Below, piece after piece: positions 1 through 8,417 of a stretch of 64,000 bases of DNA (position 1 is its first letter; the number at the start of each line of letters is the position of its first letter). The notes under the pieces are model-generated. The model was not told the DNA's origin and ran no database searches. It saw only the letters and a program-made list of their open reading frames with translations. The stretch comes from Cryptomeria japonica (lineage: Eukaryota; Streptophyta; Pinopsida; Cupressales; Cupressaceae): contig NW_026728925.1 of NCBI RefSeq assembly GCF_030272615.1, positions 1-64,000 of the forward strand. Direction: 5' to 3'. The position numbers were made by a program, and so were the translations under genes.

Positions 1-1215
1 TTTGAGTGATTTGATGAGTTCCATAGAATGATAAACAAATTTGAAAAAGATAAAATTAATGGATGGTGTCCTAGCGATTCATTTCAAGAACATTCTTGAA
101 TTTAGGAAGAATATCAAATTTCCTATATGTAGATGGTATCTATTTGATTATTTATTTCACAAGGTTTTTGTGCCTAGCATAATGGATAATCATTATAGGT
201 TTCACCTTGTCAATGTAATTATCCTTAATTTATTCCTTTGTGAATATTTGTTGGGTCTCATATGTAAGAAATACTATCATAAGACCCATGAAGTTAAATA
301 TTTAAAGAGGGTAGAGTTACTTACAAATACAAATAAATTAACAAGTTTTATTTGACCTAACTCCGTGTTTCACTAAAACTAATTCCTTATGAGCTTGCCA
401 CTAAATATGGTTGAGACATAATAGTCCTAGGGTGATTTACTTTTGGAGGCATATAATCAAGTCCAATGTACAGTAAATAGTGTTGAAGACCTTCTCAAGA
501 AATGAACTATAGCCCTTTGAAATTTACAAATTTGAGGGATATTTCAATTCAAATTATTACATATTATGCTAGGTCCTAGAAATGTAGTGTAATTAATAAA
601 TATGCATATGTCTATGACGCTTGTTTTGAATGTTCATTTTTTTTAATGTAAATAGGCTATTTGAGTATTTGGACCATGGATCATACAGGGAATATACAAA
701 TATATTATTAATTTTAAAATCACTTACCCTCCCTATATCTCCATATGGTATATCACCCTTTTTCACACTTTCTTGGAAGCCTTCTCTAGTTAATGGACAA
801 AGTAGGTAGGAAATTAATGGGTTCTATACTTCATCTATGGTAAAGATGTAGTGTTTGTTTGAATGAACCCTTTGTGGCTATATATACATTTCTCATCTAG
901 AAATTGTAGAAATTTTTAGTATTTCTTTATTACCCTTATGTTGAATATATTACGATTTTTGTAGAAGAAGTCTGTCTAATTAAGTAATGAATTTACTTAG
1001 TACCCATATTTCTTCTTTTTGGGAAAAGGTTGATGATAATATAGGATACAATATGTATCACTATTGAAGAATTGTAATCAAAATTTATGTTTCTCCTATG
1101 GTTCCTCATTACTTGTTTATTTATAACCAACTAATAGTTATAGTAATCATATGGTACATGTATGAGGTGGATAAATTTCATTCTAAGTAGCATTAGAAAG
1201 ATAGTTACAACATTA
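1..1215. repeat. Block A' (right part), internal diverged duplicate
   Basis: Right-hand part of block A', which aligns in direct orientation with block A at about 5070-6219. The clearest stretch is the last 180 bases: both copies contain a CATATGGTACATGTATGAGG stretch followed by a conserved GTAGCATTAGAAAGAT, but differ at many sites. Homology to block A stops at about 1215. An open frame at 41-355 (104 codons) is also partly open in block A; I do not call it a gene, since both copies look decayed outside about 60 codons. Confidence 0.85.
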
Positions 1216-2660
1216 CCAATTTGAAGCTGAGAACATCACTATATTATTAAGGGAGTCTTATGATCTTGTGGCTGGAATGGTGAAAGGTTATGGACTAAAA
1301 TTGTATAAGAAAATATATTAAAATCCCAAGAATATTATTCATAGAGTGTTCACTACAATATTGGAAGGTCTTTTAATAAGAATAAATAATTTGAAGGGGA
1401 TTATTTGTGAAAAAAATCCATAAAAAACTGAGAGAGATGGTAGGATGGACAATATGGATAGGATGGTAGGAGCTGAGTTGATGTGGAAGTTGAATGATTT
1501 AGGGTATAAATGATGTTTCAATGATATCAAAGACACAATGAAGATATAATAGATTCTATAACTTTTAAGGTTGGGAAACACACACATAATAAACATGTAT
1601 TTTTTCCATCCCATTGACGGTAGGAAGAATGTGATAATTAGGCATAGTAGCTTATGGATATTTTTGGAGACAATTTCATGGAAGATGTAAGGAAAAAAAA
1701 ATGTTTATAATTCTTCTCTAATAAATCTCTATGGTAGCTAACTACCAATTAAAAGTGTAGAATTTTTGTGTGAAAAATGGAGATGAAACTCAAATAGCTA
1801 ACTATCAATTGGCCAAAATATCTAGCTATACTATTGAGGACCAATTTATCATAAATGAGGCACTCAAGATAGTTGTCATATTTGTAGTATGTCACTAAAA
1901 AAAATGAAAAAGTGTAGGGGACCATGACGCAAAGCTTGAACATATTAAATCTTGGTCCCCACAAAATGATTTGAAGCTTTAGGCAAAGCATATGGCCATG
2001 AATATTTTATAAAGGGAAAACACACCAGGGAACAATTATAGCTTGCTAATGTGATTGAATAGAACCCATTCAATGGTCTTGATTAAATTATTATTGTAAG
2101 AGAACTAAAGCTCTAAAGGGGAGCAAAGAATTTGACAATGTATGATTTTAATGTCAACATTATTATGAAGGAAAAGGTTTCCACATTGTTTTGTTAGAAT
2201 TCTATCAACTCTTGTTCATGATTCAAATTGTCTTGGCTTCATTAATATTTGGAATCAAATTAACTATGTGTGCTAAGCACATTACTAAAACCTTTGAACA
2301 AGATGAAATTTGCAATGGCCTGCTTCATCGTGTTTTTCTTAATTTTCCTTTAAATTTTTACATTAAAAAAATTATATATTACATAAAAATTGGTAAACCC
2401 TAATATAATATTTGGAGTGACAAATATACATTATAATGTGTATTAAAGCTTTGGTCAGATCCAAACCATAACGTACGGCCTGTTGTAGCAGGCTCATCAT
2501 ATAAGTTGTGTATGTTTTACAAAGCGCGATTAAAATCTTACTAATTTATAATCCTTTCAAGTATTATGGATAGGCCCTTTCTTAGTTTTCTCAAACACGT
2601 AACTTTTTGTGACACCATAGCAAAAGTCTGTTGAAATTTTTTATGTACCTTTCGTGAATC
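1216..2660. other. Spacer without recognisable gene
   Basis: AT-rich interval between block A' and the gene pair. It contains a short direct repeat of about 16 bp (1735-1750 and 1795-1810, spacing 60, one mismatch), a telo-box-like AAACCCTAA at 2395-2403 and a small GCCTG/CAGGC hairpin near 2480. Short open frames on both strands (1339-1614 and 1749-1991 minus, 2191-2403 plus) have unremarkable composition and no recognisable domain. Equivalent spacers: 10257-11701, 19298-20742, 28339-29783, 37392-38836, 46445-47889 and 55486-56930. Confidence 0.7.
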
Positions 2661-2893
2661 ATATTTAAGATTTGATTAAACTGAATATGTATATTCTTCA
2701 ATACAAATGAAATTATATCCACTCAAGATAGATGAAAGCGATCTGGCCTTTAAAATGTGTCAGTGGTTAGTCAATGGCGATAGATGATATTTCTCCCTAT
2801 CACCGCAGATCTGGATTGAAAAATACGTAAATGTATACTGAGTATCCATGGCAGAATATCTTAATTAGGTGATTGGATCCACAATAAGTGTAT

Positions 2894-3094
2894 TCAACAG
2901 CAACTAGGATCTGGAATGTTGCCTTCACAGTTAGGACACGACGCTAACATCTCCACAATTTCAAGCAGATTATCAATGCCTGCATTTGTATTCACTATTT
3001 TGTTGAGGATTGGTCGAGCAGAGACAGCGAGGGAAAACACAACGTTGAGCACAAGCAGCAGTGCCATAACTTTCAGAAGCATCGATCTCGACAT
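2894..3094 (-). CDS. Small secreted four-cysteine peptide (66 aa), unit 1
   Basis: Predicted secreted signalling or defence-type peptide; the family is not recognised. Residues 1-26 form a signal peptide: basic start (R3, K8), hydrophobic core 9-22, and small residues at -3/-1 (V24, A26). The mature part would be residues 27-66, starting RPIL. It has an acidic amphipathic core (IDNLLEIVEMLAS, about 40-52) and four cysteines, C53, C56, C65 and C66, spaced C-X2-C-X8-C-C with two prolines between. The start chosen is the ATG at 3094-3092, which aligns with the start of the plus-strand paralog and has A at -3. An upstream in-frame ATG at 3238 would put the TATA box inside the coding region. The TATAAATA box is at 3196-3203 on the minus strand. 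No intron is evident. Function is unknown; secretion is well supported. Confidence 0.82.
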   Translation of the reverse strand: MSRSMLLKVMALLLVLNVVFSLAVSARPILNKIVNTNAGIDNLLEIVEMLASCPNCEGNIPDPSCC

Positions 3095-3195
3095 ACTAAT
3101 TGGCAGAATGAATGTTAACAAATGAAAAAACGTATTCGGTTTAGCGAGATAGAGAGCGAAGATCGAGAATGGTGATGGATAAACAAGGAAAATCG

Positions 3196-3203
3196 TATTT
3201 ATA
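3196..3203 (-). promoter_or_regulatory. TATA box of the minus-strand peptide gene
   Basis: TATAAATA on the minus strand, 102 bp upstream of the ATG, within a stretch of about 60 bases that is almost identical to the plus-strand gene's promoter. A GC-rich palindrome (3208-3223) lies five bases upstream of it. Equivalent boxes: 12237-12244, 21278-21285, 30319-30326, 39372-39379, 48425-48432 and 57466-57473. Confidence 0.75.
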
Positions 3204-3207
3204 GAGA

Positions 3208-3223
3208 CACACGACGGCGTGTG
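3208..3223. promoter_or_regulatory. Palindrome next to the minus-strand TATA box
   Basis: CACACG, four bases, then CGTGTG: perfect 6-bp inverted arms abutting the core promoter. It could be a dimeric transcription-factor site. The plus-strand paralog's equivalent interval (about 3440-3462) has lost or never had the symmetry. Equivalent sites are +9041, +18082, +27123, +36176, +45229 and +54270. No specific factor can be assigned. Confidence 0.45.
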
Positions 3224-3465
3224 AGTATGTTTGATCAAGTCAAAATTAAAATTTGTTCAACTAGGGTGATATTCAAAGTAAAAAATGGCGCGTGGAACTG
3301 CAACATTTCAAGAGGCGACAAAGGGACTTTGAATACCAACATTGACTTATTCATATTGCACGTCAATTGTCTTCGCTCTCTATCAAGCATGAAAGCACCT
3401 TTAACACCAATATCACCAATTTCAATTTTGACCTATTCAAACACTTGCACTCCATCGTCCATCTC

Positions 3466-3473
3466 TATAAATA
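3466..3473 (+). promoter_or_regulatory. TATA box of the plus-strand peptide gene
   Basis: TATAAATA 142 bp upstream of the ATG at 3608. From this box onward about 60 bases match the minus-strand promoter with only a few differences. The leader then contains an extra segment before the ATG relative to the paralog. Equivalent boxes: 12507-12514, 21548-21555, 30589-30596, 39642-39649, 48695-48702 and 57736-57743. Confidence 0.75.
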
Positions 3474-3607
3474 CGATTTACCTGGTTTATACATCACCAT
3501 TCTCGATCTTCGCTCTCTATCTCTTAAAAAATTCACTCGGCTCTTCTTTCTTCATTTGTAAACCAATACGTACGTTTCTTTGCTTGATATTCATTCTGGC
3601 AATTAGT

Positions 3608-3832
3608 ATGGAGAGATCGATTCATCTGAAAGTTATGGCAGTGCTGCTCATGCTCAACGCTATGGTTTTCCTCGCTGTCTCTGCTCGACCAATCCTGACG
3701 GAAAAAGTGAATACAAATGCAAGCGTGAACAACAATGATTCAATTGATAATCTGGTTGAAATTGTGGAGATGTTAGCATCTGGTTCTAACTGTTCAGGCA
3801 ACATCAAAGATCCTAATTGCCGCAAAAGATAA
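3608..3832 (+). CDS. Small secreted two-cysteine paralog (74 aa), unit 1
   Basis: Paralog of the divergent minus-strand gene. The signal peptide (residues 1-26, again ending AVSA) and mature start RPIL are shared, as are VNTNA, the IDNL core and EIVEMLAS. Differences are directional: about six extra Asn/Asp-rich residues (39-45), replacement of the first cysteine by G59, and replacement of the terminal CC by C71 followed by RKR. Only C62 and C71 remain, still eight residues apart. Three N-X-S sequons appear (N37, N43, N61), none of which is in the paralog. The start ATG has A at -3 and G at +4. The frame is open upstream to 3221, but that stretch contains the TATA box, so the 203-codon frame is not taken as the protein. 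Function is unknown. Confidence 0.8.
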   Translation: MERSIHLKVMAVLLMLNAMVFLAVSARPILTEKVNTNASVNNNDSIDNLVEIVEMLASGSNCSGNIKDPNCRKR

Positions 3833-4094
3833 AACAATGATGCATAGAGTTACTGTGAATCCAACGCACATAACTAAGATTTTTCGCCACGGAAATCCGT
3901 GAGAGCTTTACATTATTTGGGTATTTTGTGGTCCATGGTGACAACGAGAAAGAGAAATATAATTAAATCCCTTGGACACTACTCGCTGACACATTTTGAA
4001 ACCAGAACGCTTTCATCCATCTGGATTGCGTAATATGTAATTATTTTTCTGTATTCAAGAATATACATATTCAGCCCAATCAAATCTTAAATAT

Positions 4095-4337
4095 CAAATT
4101 TGTTTCATTAAATATTCGTTTTCTAATTGTTCATTGTTTTCCACATTGAAGTTGGTGTGGTGGTAGCTCTAGTTTGTCGCAGAAATAACGTTTTCCTTTC
4201 TATTTCCCAATTATCATTAATCTTTTAGTGGTAAACTATCAAACTTATATTGAATCAAGTTTCCCTATTCCTCTTTGGATATCCCAATTACTTATACAAA
4301 TTATACATATTACTTATTTATACCGTTAATTTAAGTA
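4095..4337. other. Short spacer between gene pair and block A
   Basis: About 240 bp of AT-rich sequence with no recognised element. It probably includes the end of the plus-strand gene's 3' flank. Confidence 0.6.
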
Positions 4338-6219
4338 GCATAGGTCAACTTCTTGTGATATGATTAGTCAAGCAAGGAACCAAGCTCTCCTCCTCAATTG
4401 TCATTATTTTTAGTGAAAATTATTAGTAACAAAAAATGATACGTAGCATTATCTCAAAGGCATCATGCAAACCCTTCACATCTATCTGTGCTACATAATG
4501 TTAATTCACTACTCACCAAATGTCATATGGTCATAGTTTTTCCCTAAACAAAATCAACAACAATCAAAACTAATGGAATTTTAAACAAGTTAAACACTTA
4601 TAAAATTAAAAAATGAAGCCATTAATGCAATGATTTCAAAAAAATAAAGCTATTTAGTACTATTATTATAGCGAGAAGAATAAATGGATTTTATCTCTCT
4701 GTTTAGAACAGATTTGCTTCTAAGGTGAAAATTTTGCAACTAATTTTCCTAAGGTATTTTGTCAAGTTCAATTAGAGGATATAAAATATTGGAGGTGCGT
4801 TTTATGTAGTGCAACTTTCTTGGTACTTGAACTTGACACAAAATAAAAGGATGTTTATGTGCAGTCAAGTATGTCAAGTAGTGCAACTTTCTTGGCAATT
4901 GAATTTGGTAATTTTTCTAAAGCCAACAAAGTATTTGTGCTTCTTATCTAACTATGAATTTTAGTTCCTTGAATTTTCTTTTAGTTTTGATAAAATCAAG
5001 AAAATGCTAACTCAATCATATAATATCTAATATTTTGAAGGATAAAGTGCCATGGCTTATCTAACCAATTTGCTAGAATGTTGGAGAAGTTTAAAAAACA
5101 TATATTGAATGGTGTCCTAGCCAAAAGTAGGAATAATATTGAATTTGCTACAAGTAATTTTGGTCTATTGGATTATTTCATTAAAAAATTGCTTGAGACT
5201 AGCCTAATGAATAAAAATTATATGTTTGGCCTTGCCAAAGTTATTATTTTTAATTGCTTCTTTTTTTAAAACTTTTTGGTTTTCATATGTAAGAAATATT
5301 ATGTTACTTGACCTAAGAAGTTAATTATTAAAAGGAGAAACTATTGTTTACAACTGAAAGTAAGTTAAAATTTCTTTTCTCTTGAATCCCAATATCCTTG
5401 AAGTTTTTAAACTTTCTCAGCTTACCGCTAAATATTATTTAGACAAGAATAGTGATAGGTTCAAGTAGTTCTTAAGGTATATAATCAATTCTAACATGAA
5501 ATAAAAGGTGTTGGATTTTGTTTGAAGAAATAAATTAGAGCCCTTTGAAATTAAGCAATTTGATGGATATTTTAGATTATTTTTCTAGGTACTAGGAATG
5601 TACTATAAGAAGCAAATATGCATATGTCTAATGCGCCTTCTTGTAAATATCCAAAAACATATGTAAATAGAATATTTAATTATGAGGCAGGGGTTGTAGC
5701 AGGATTCCATAAATCTATTATAAATTTTAAAATAGCTTACCCTCCTTGTACTTTCATATAGTATCCACTCTTGCACACTTTATTGCAAGCCTTCTCTTTT
5801 GAATGGACTAAGTAGTTAGGAAAGAAACTAGTTTTATACTTCATTTGTGTTAGACATGTTTTTATTGTCTAATTAAAAACAATGCAATTGGATATACATT
5901 TGTCTTGTAGAAGTTATAGATTTTTTATTATTTCTTTACTATCCTTATCCTTAATATACTAGGATTTATATAGCATAAGAATATCTAATTAAGTAATAAA
6001 TTTTCTTAGTCCCCCTATTTATCTTTTTTGGTGAAATATTGATAAAATTTAGGATACAATATGTATCATGATTGAAGAACTATAACCATAATTATGGCTA
6101 TCCTATAGTTCATCATTACTCGTCTACTTTTATGCCTAACCAAGTGATATCTCTAGTAATCATATGGTACATGTATGAGGTGGATAATATTTTATTTTAA
6201 GTAGCATTAGAAAGATGGT
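4338..6219. repeat. Block A, internal diverged duplicate of A'
   Basis: About 1.88 kb that aligns in direct orientation with block A' (8418-10256) from the shared CAACTTCTTGTGATATGA word near its left end to GTAGCATTAGAAAGAT near its right end. Divergence is substantial, with many substitutions and indels. Inside it a 17-bp word (4807-4823) recurs 72 bp later (4879-4895); block A' has it once. A frame at 5078-5269 (63 codons) is related to the 104-codon frame in A' but stops early. Homology ends abruptly where the LTR fragment starts. Confidence 0.85.
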
Positions 6220-6222
6220 TCC

Positions 6223-6583
6223 TATTAGAGTAAAAGGTTTTATTTACTAAATTAATTTAATCATATTGATTAATTAATTAAGTCACCTTTTCCTTTTCTC
6301 ACTTAAGCTAAATTTAGGAAGCTTTTTGGGGAATTTAATAATTATTTTATTTCATGCATTCATCCCTTAGGGTTTGCTTTAGGGTTTTGATCTCCTTTAT
6401 TAAACAATTGATCTCATTGTAATTATTCATTCTGGCAAGTTAATTCATTTGTGATTCTTCTTGCAATTGTCTCCAATTATTCTTGCACTCTCTTGTTTGT
6501 AGGATTTTCTCTTGTACGTGGCAGGTATTTGCATGCAGGCGATTATTGGGCATTGTGGAATTCATCAATCATGAATTCTATCA
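6223..6583 (+). mobile_element. LTR of a truncated Copia-like retroelement
   Basis: About 360 bp ending ...TCTATCA immediately before a primer-binding site, the usual 5'-LTR/PBS junction of plant Copia elements. The left end is less certain: block A homology stops at about 6219 and the next bases, TATTAGAGTA, resemble a decayed TGTTAG-type LTR start. Two telo-box-like TTAGGGTTT motifs lie at 6367-6375 and about 6379-6388. No second LTR, gag or pol is present in the unit, so this is a dead fragment. Confidence 0.65.
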
Positions 6584-6598
6584 TGGTATCAGAAGTCC
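6584..6598 (+). mobile_element. Primer-binding site, initiator tRNA-Met type
   Basis: TGGTATCAGAAGTCC directly follows the LTR end. TGGTATCAGA is the start of the standard plant retrotransposon PBS complementary to the 3' end of initiator tRNA-Met; the match weakens after ten bases. Confidence 0.7.
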
Positions 6599-6935
6599 AG
6601 ACCTGATGCACCTCATTCATCAAATTTGATATTTTCCTTATGAAATTTTTTTGTTTGCATCTTGGGTCAATTCGAATCTCAAAATAAGATCTCTGAGGAT
6701 TTGAAAATTCACGTTTTTTTGTGATCAAGGGGGGCGCCTATTGTTTTGGACCACCACCACCAGTGGTTAGAGACCTCCTCCCCTCCCCGACTGCCCTCCA
6801 CCACCTCATGCCATCAACGGACCACCACCGCGCCACCAGTTTCATTGTTAGAAGCCTTTTTGAGCCTATTGGGATTTTTTTGTGATATTGGGAGCAAACA
6901 GAGGCGTTCTTCGATAAACCATATATTGAAGTAGA
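6599..6935 (+). mobile_element. Retroelement leader fragment, truncated
   Basis: Sequence downstream of the PBS, including a GC-rich ACC-repeat stretch (about 6749-6840) unlike the surrounding AT-rich DNA. It matches what is expected of an untranslated leader or the start of gag, but no conserved domain is readable. Short frames here (6543-6728 and 6738-6953 minus, 6746-6934 plus) overlap each other on opposite strands and are not convincing genes. The right boundary is approximate. Confidence 0.5.
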
Positions 6936-7026
6936 ATTTATTTTAGATTTCATTTCTGGTTTGACCTTTTCTATTTTAGAATTGATGTAAACTTTTGTTT
7001 TAATCTTTTCTATTTTGTTTTAACCG

Positions 7027-7210
7027 TTATCTCGTCATACTAACTGCCAAAACGAACCTGAAGCAAAGATGCGTGATAAAGAGAGTATATTGTATTTATA
7101 AACAGAGTGCAAGCGTTTATATAGGTCAAGAGTGATATTCGGTGAAAAAGGGTGAGATTCAAAGTAAAACAATGGAGCGTTGAATTGCAGCATTTTAAGA
7201 GGCTCGAGCT
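7027..7210 (-). pseudogene. Fossil third copy of the peptide-gene promoter and first codons
   Basis: On the minus strand this aligns with the promoter side of the 2894-3094 gene. GTGAGATTCAAAGTAAAACA at 7171-7190 corresponds to the similar word at about 3265-3285, and GCATTTTAAGAGGC corresponds to the word near 3305. A TATAAATA lies at 7093-7100, and the leader ends at an ATG (7038-7036). The reading is M-T-R then TAA, where the intact paralog reads M-S-R-S, so homology is lost at the fourth codon and the whole body is gone. The leader is about 45 bp shorter than in the intact gene. The missing coding side is where the retroelement fragment lies. Confidence 0.75.
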
Positions 7211-8417
7211 CAAAAGATGCTTTTATTTTTCTTGAACCAAACGATACAGTAGAAGTTCAATGCATTTTTGGTTTCACCATTTTTCTTTTCATACAACCCT
7301 TTATAATTTATAAAAACATTTTTCAATAAATTTTTAAATTTTAACCAAAATTGAAATGGTCAAGCAAAGAAAAAAAATGTTGAATAGCAGCAATGAGTAT
7401 GCTGATCTTTAATGCTATTCATTATTGAAAAAGTGTCTTTGATGACAAAGTGGACGTTATGATAAGTACAATAATTGAAAGGATACAATTTTAAAGGAAA
7501 AATCTTCAGAATCCTATCATCTAAAGTATCATAAATTGATGGAACCTCAAACTGTACATTTTAAAATCTCTCCCAATGGGATGTTTCTTTTGAAATATTT
7601 TTTTTGTGTGCAAGGGTGAGCTAGTCATAGTTCTACTCTTTTCATGACCCCTTTTCTCCCAAGTACAATAGTTTGGAGTTTAGATGCACTTTCTATTATT
7701 CCACATTGGTTTTTTGTTCTTCCAATCATGGATCTTTAATTTACATCTTTATGTCTCTTTTACCATTTATTAATAGGTAACATTACTTTTTAGCTATATA
7801 CCATCATTTCATCCTTTCTAGTTGTCCTTTCCTTTATTGATGTTTTGTTATTAGCCTTAATAGCTTAATAATCTTTGATGAGTGACCACTTTAATGAATT
7901 GTCAAAATTTATTTGTATCCCTTTGTTGTTATTGCATATATATTCTTTTTTGTTTTCTATGAAGGAAGGTATAGTTAGAACCATTATGGTCCTTGTATCA
8001 AGTGTGCATGTTATAATATGATAGATGATAACTTTCATTTTCTTTATATGTCAATCTAACATCAACAAGAGCATCGCTTATCATAGAATCTACCCACCTA
8101 TGTGGTACAGTTGAAAGAACTAACATTTGGCTTGTTGCCAATAGAAATTTTCTATTTGTCTACATGTGTTCAATCCCTTTGTGAGATGTAAGAGGATCAT
8201 TTGATAATAATATGTCATGTTTCTCTAAAGACTTAAAAGGGAGTTTTTGTTTGAGATATCTCATTCTTTGTTGCTTGTGGCCTATGAATTTTTTATGTTG
8301 AGGTGTCCCCCTCCTCTTGTATTATGAGATTTTCCTTGTACCGACAAGTATATATTGATGTGTGATAAGATTCAACATATTTCCCACATCACTTCAACAT
8401 ATACTTGTTGCAGGAAG
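7211..8417. other. Spacer without recognisable gene
   Basis: T-rich, low-complexity-leaning sequence without a supported gene or element family. Near its right end is an imperfect hairpin (8344-8362 with 8390-8408). Two of the sites that differ between units lie here (7496 and 7636). Equivalent spacers: 16252-17458, 25293-26499, 34346-35552, 43399-44605, 52440-53646 and 61481-62687. Confidence 0.65.
8344..8408. repeat. Imperfect inverted repeat at the left edge of block A'
   Basis: Arms 8344-8362 (ACAAGTATATATTGATGTG) and 8390-8408 pair with about two mismatches around a 27-base loop. It ends about ten bases before block A' homology begins, and block A has no equivalent. It could be the remnant of a small inverted-repeat element or a boundary hairpin. 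Confidence 0.55.

Larger units (their letters stand above)
2661..4094. repeat. Imperfect inverted duplication carrying the divergent peptide-gene pair
   Basis: The left arm (2661 to about 3330), read on the minus strand, aligns with the right arm (about 3395-4094) across promoter, 5' leader, coding sequence and 3' flank. Outermost shared words are at 2661-2674 and 4081-4094. Further matches occur in the 3' flanks (around 2730-2770 and 3985-4020) and just upstream of both TATA boxes. The arms differ by many substitutions and several indels, so this is an old inverted gene duplication and not a fresh palindrome. Equivalent copies: 11702-13135, 20743-22176, 29784-31217, 38837-40270, 47890-49323 and 56931-58364. 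Confidence 0.9.

Noticed and set aside
1339-2403. Short frames of 70-91 codons in the left spacer
   Set aside because: Such lengths are common by chance in AT-rich DNA. They show no domain, no promoter and no conservation apart from the recent unit amplification, which preserves everything equally.
2916-3125. 69-codon plus-strand frame opposite the minus-strand gene
   Set aside because: It is an antisense shadow of the four-cysteine peptide gene, with no independent support. The 71-codon minus frame at 3622-3837 is rejected for the same reason.
3221-3832. 203-codon plus-strand open frame as a single protein
   Set aside because: Its first 129 codons cover the intergenic region and a good TATA box, and the paralog alignment supports a start at 3608 followed immediately by a signal peptide.
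6584-6598. Part of a tRNA gene
   Set aside because: Only the short stretch complementary to a tRNA 3' end is present, at an LTR junction; there is no cloverleaf around it.
6543-6953. Frames of 61-71 codons on the minus strand (and 62 codons on the plus strand) as genes
   Set aside because: They overlap the LTR end, the PBS and the GC-rich leader, and lie on opposite strands of the same sequence. They are better explained as retroelement untranslated sequence.
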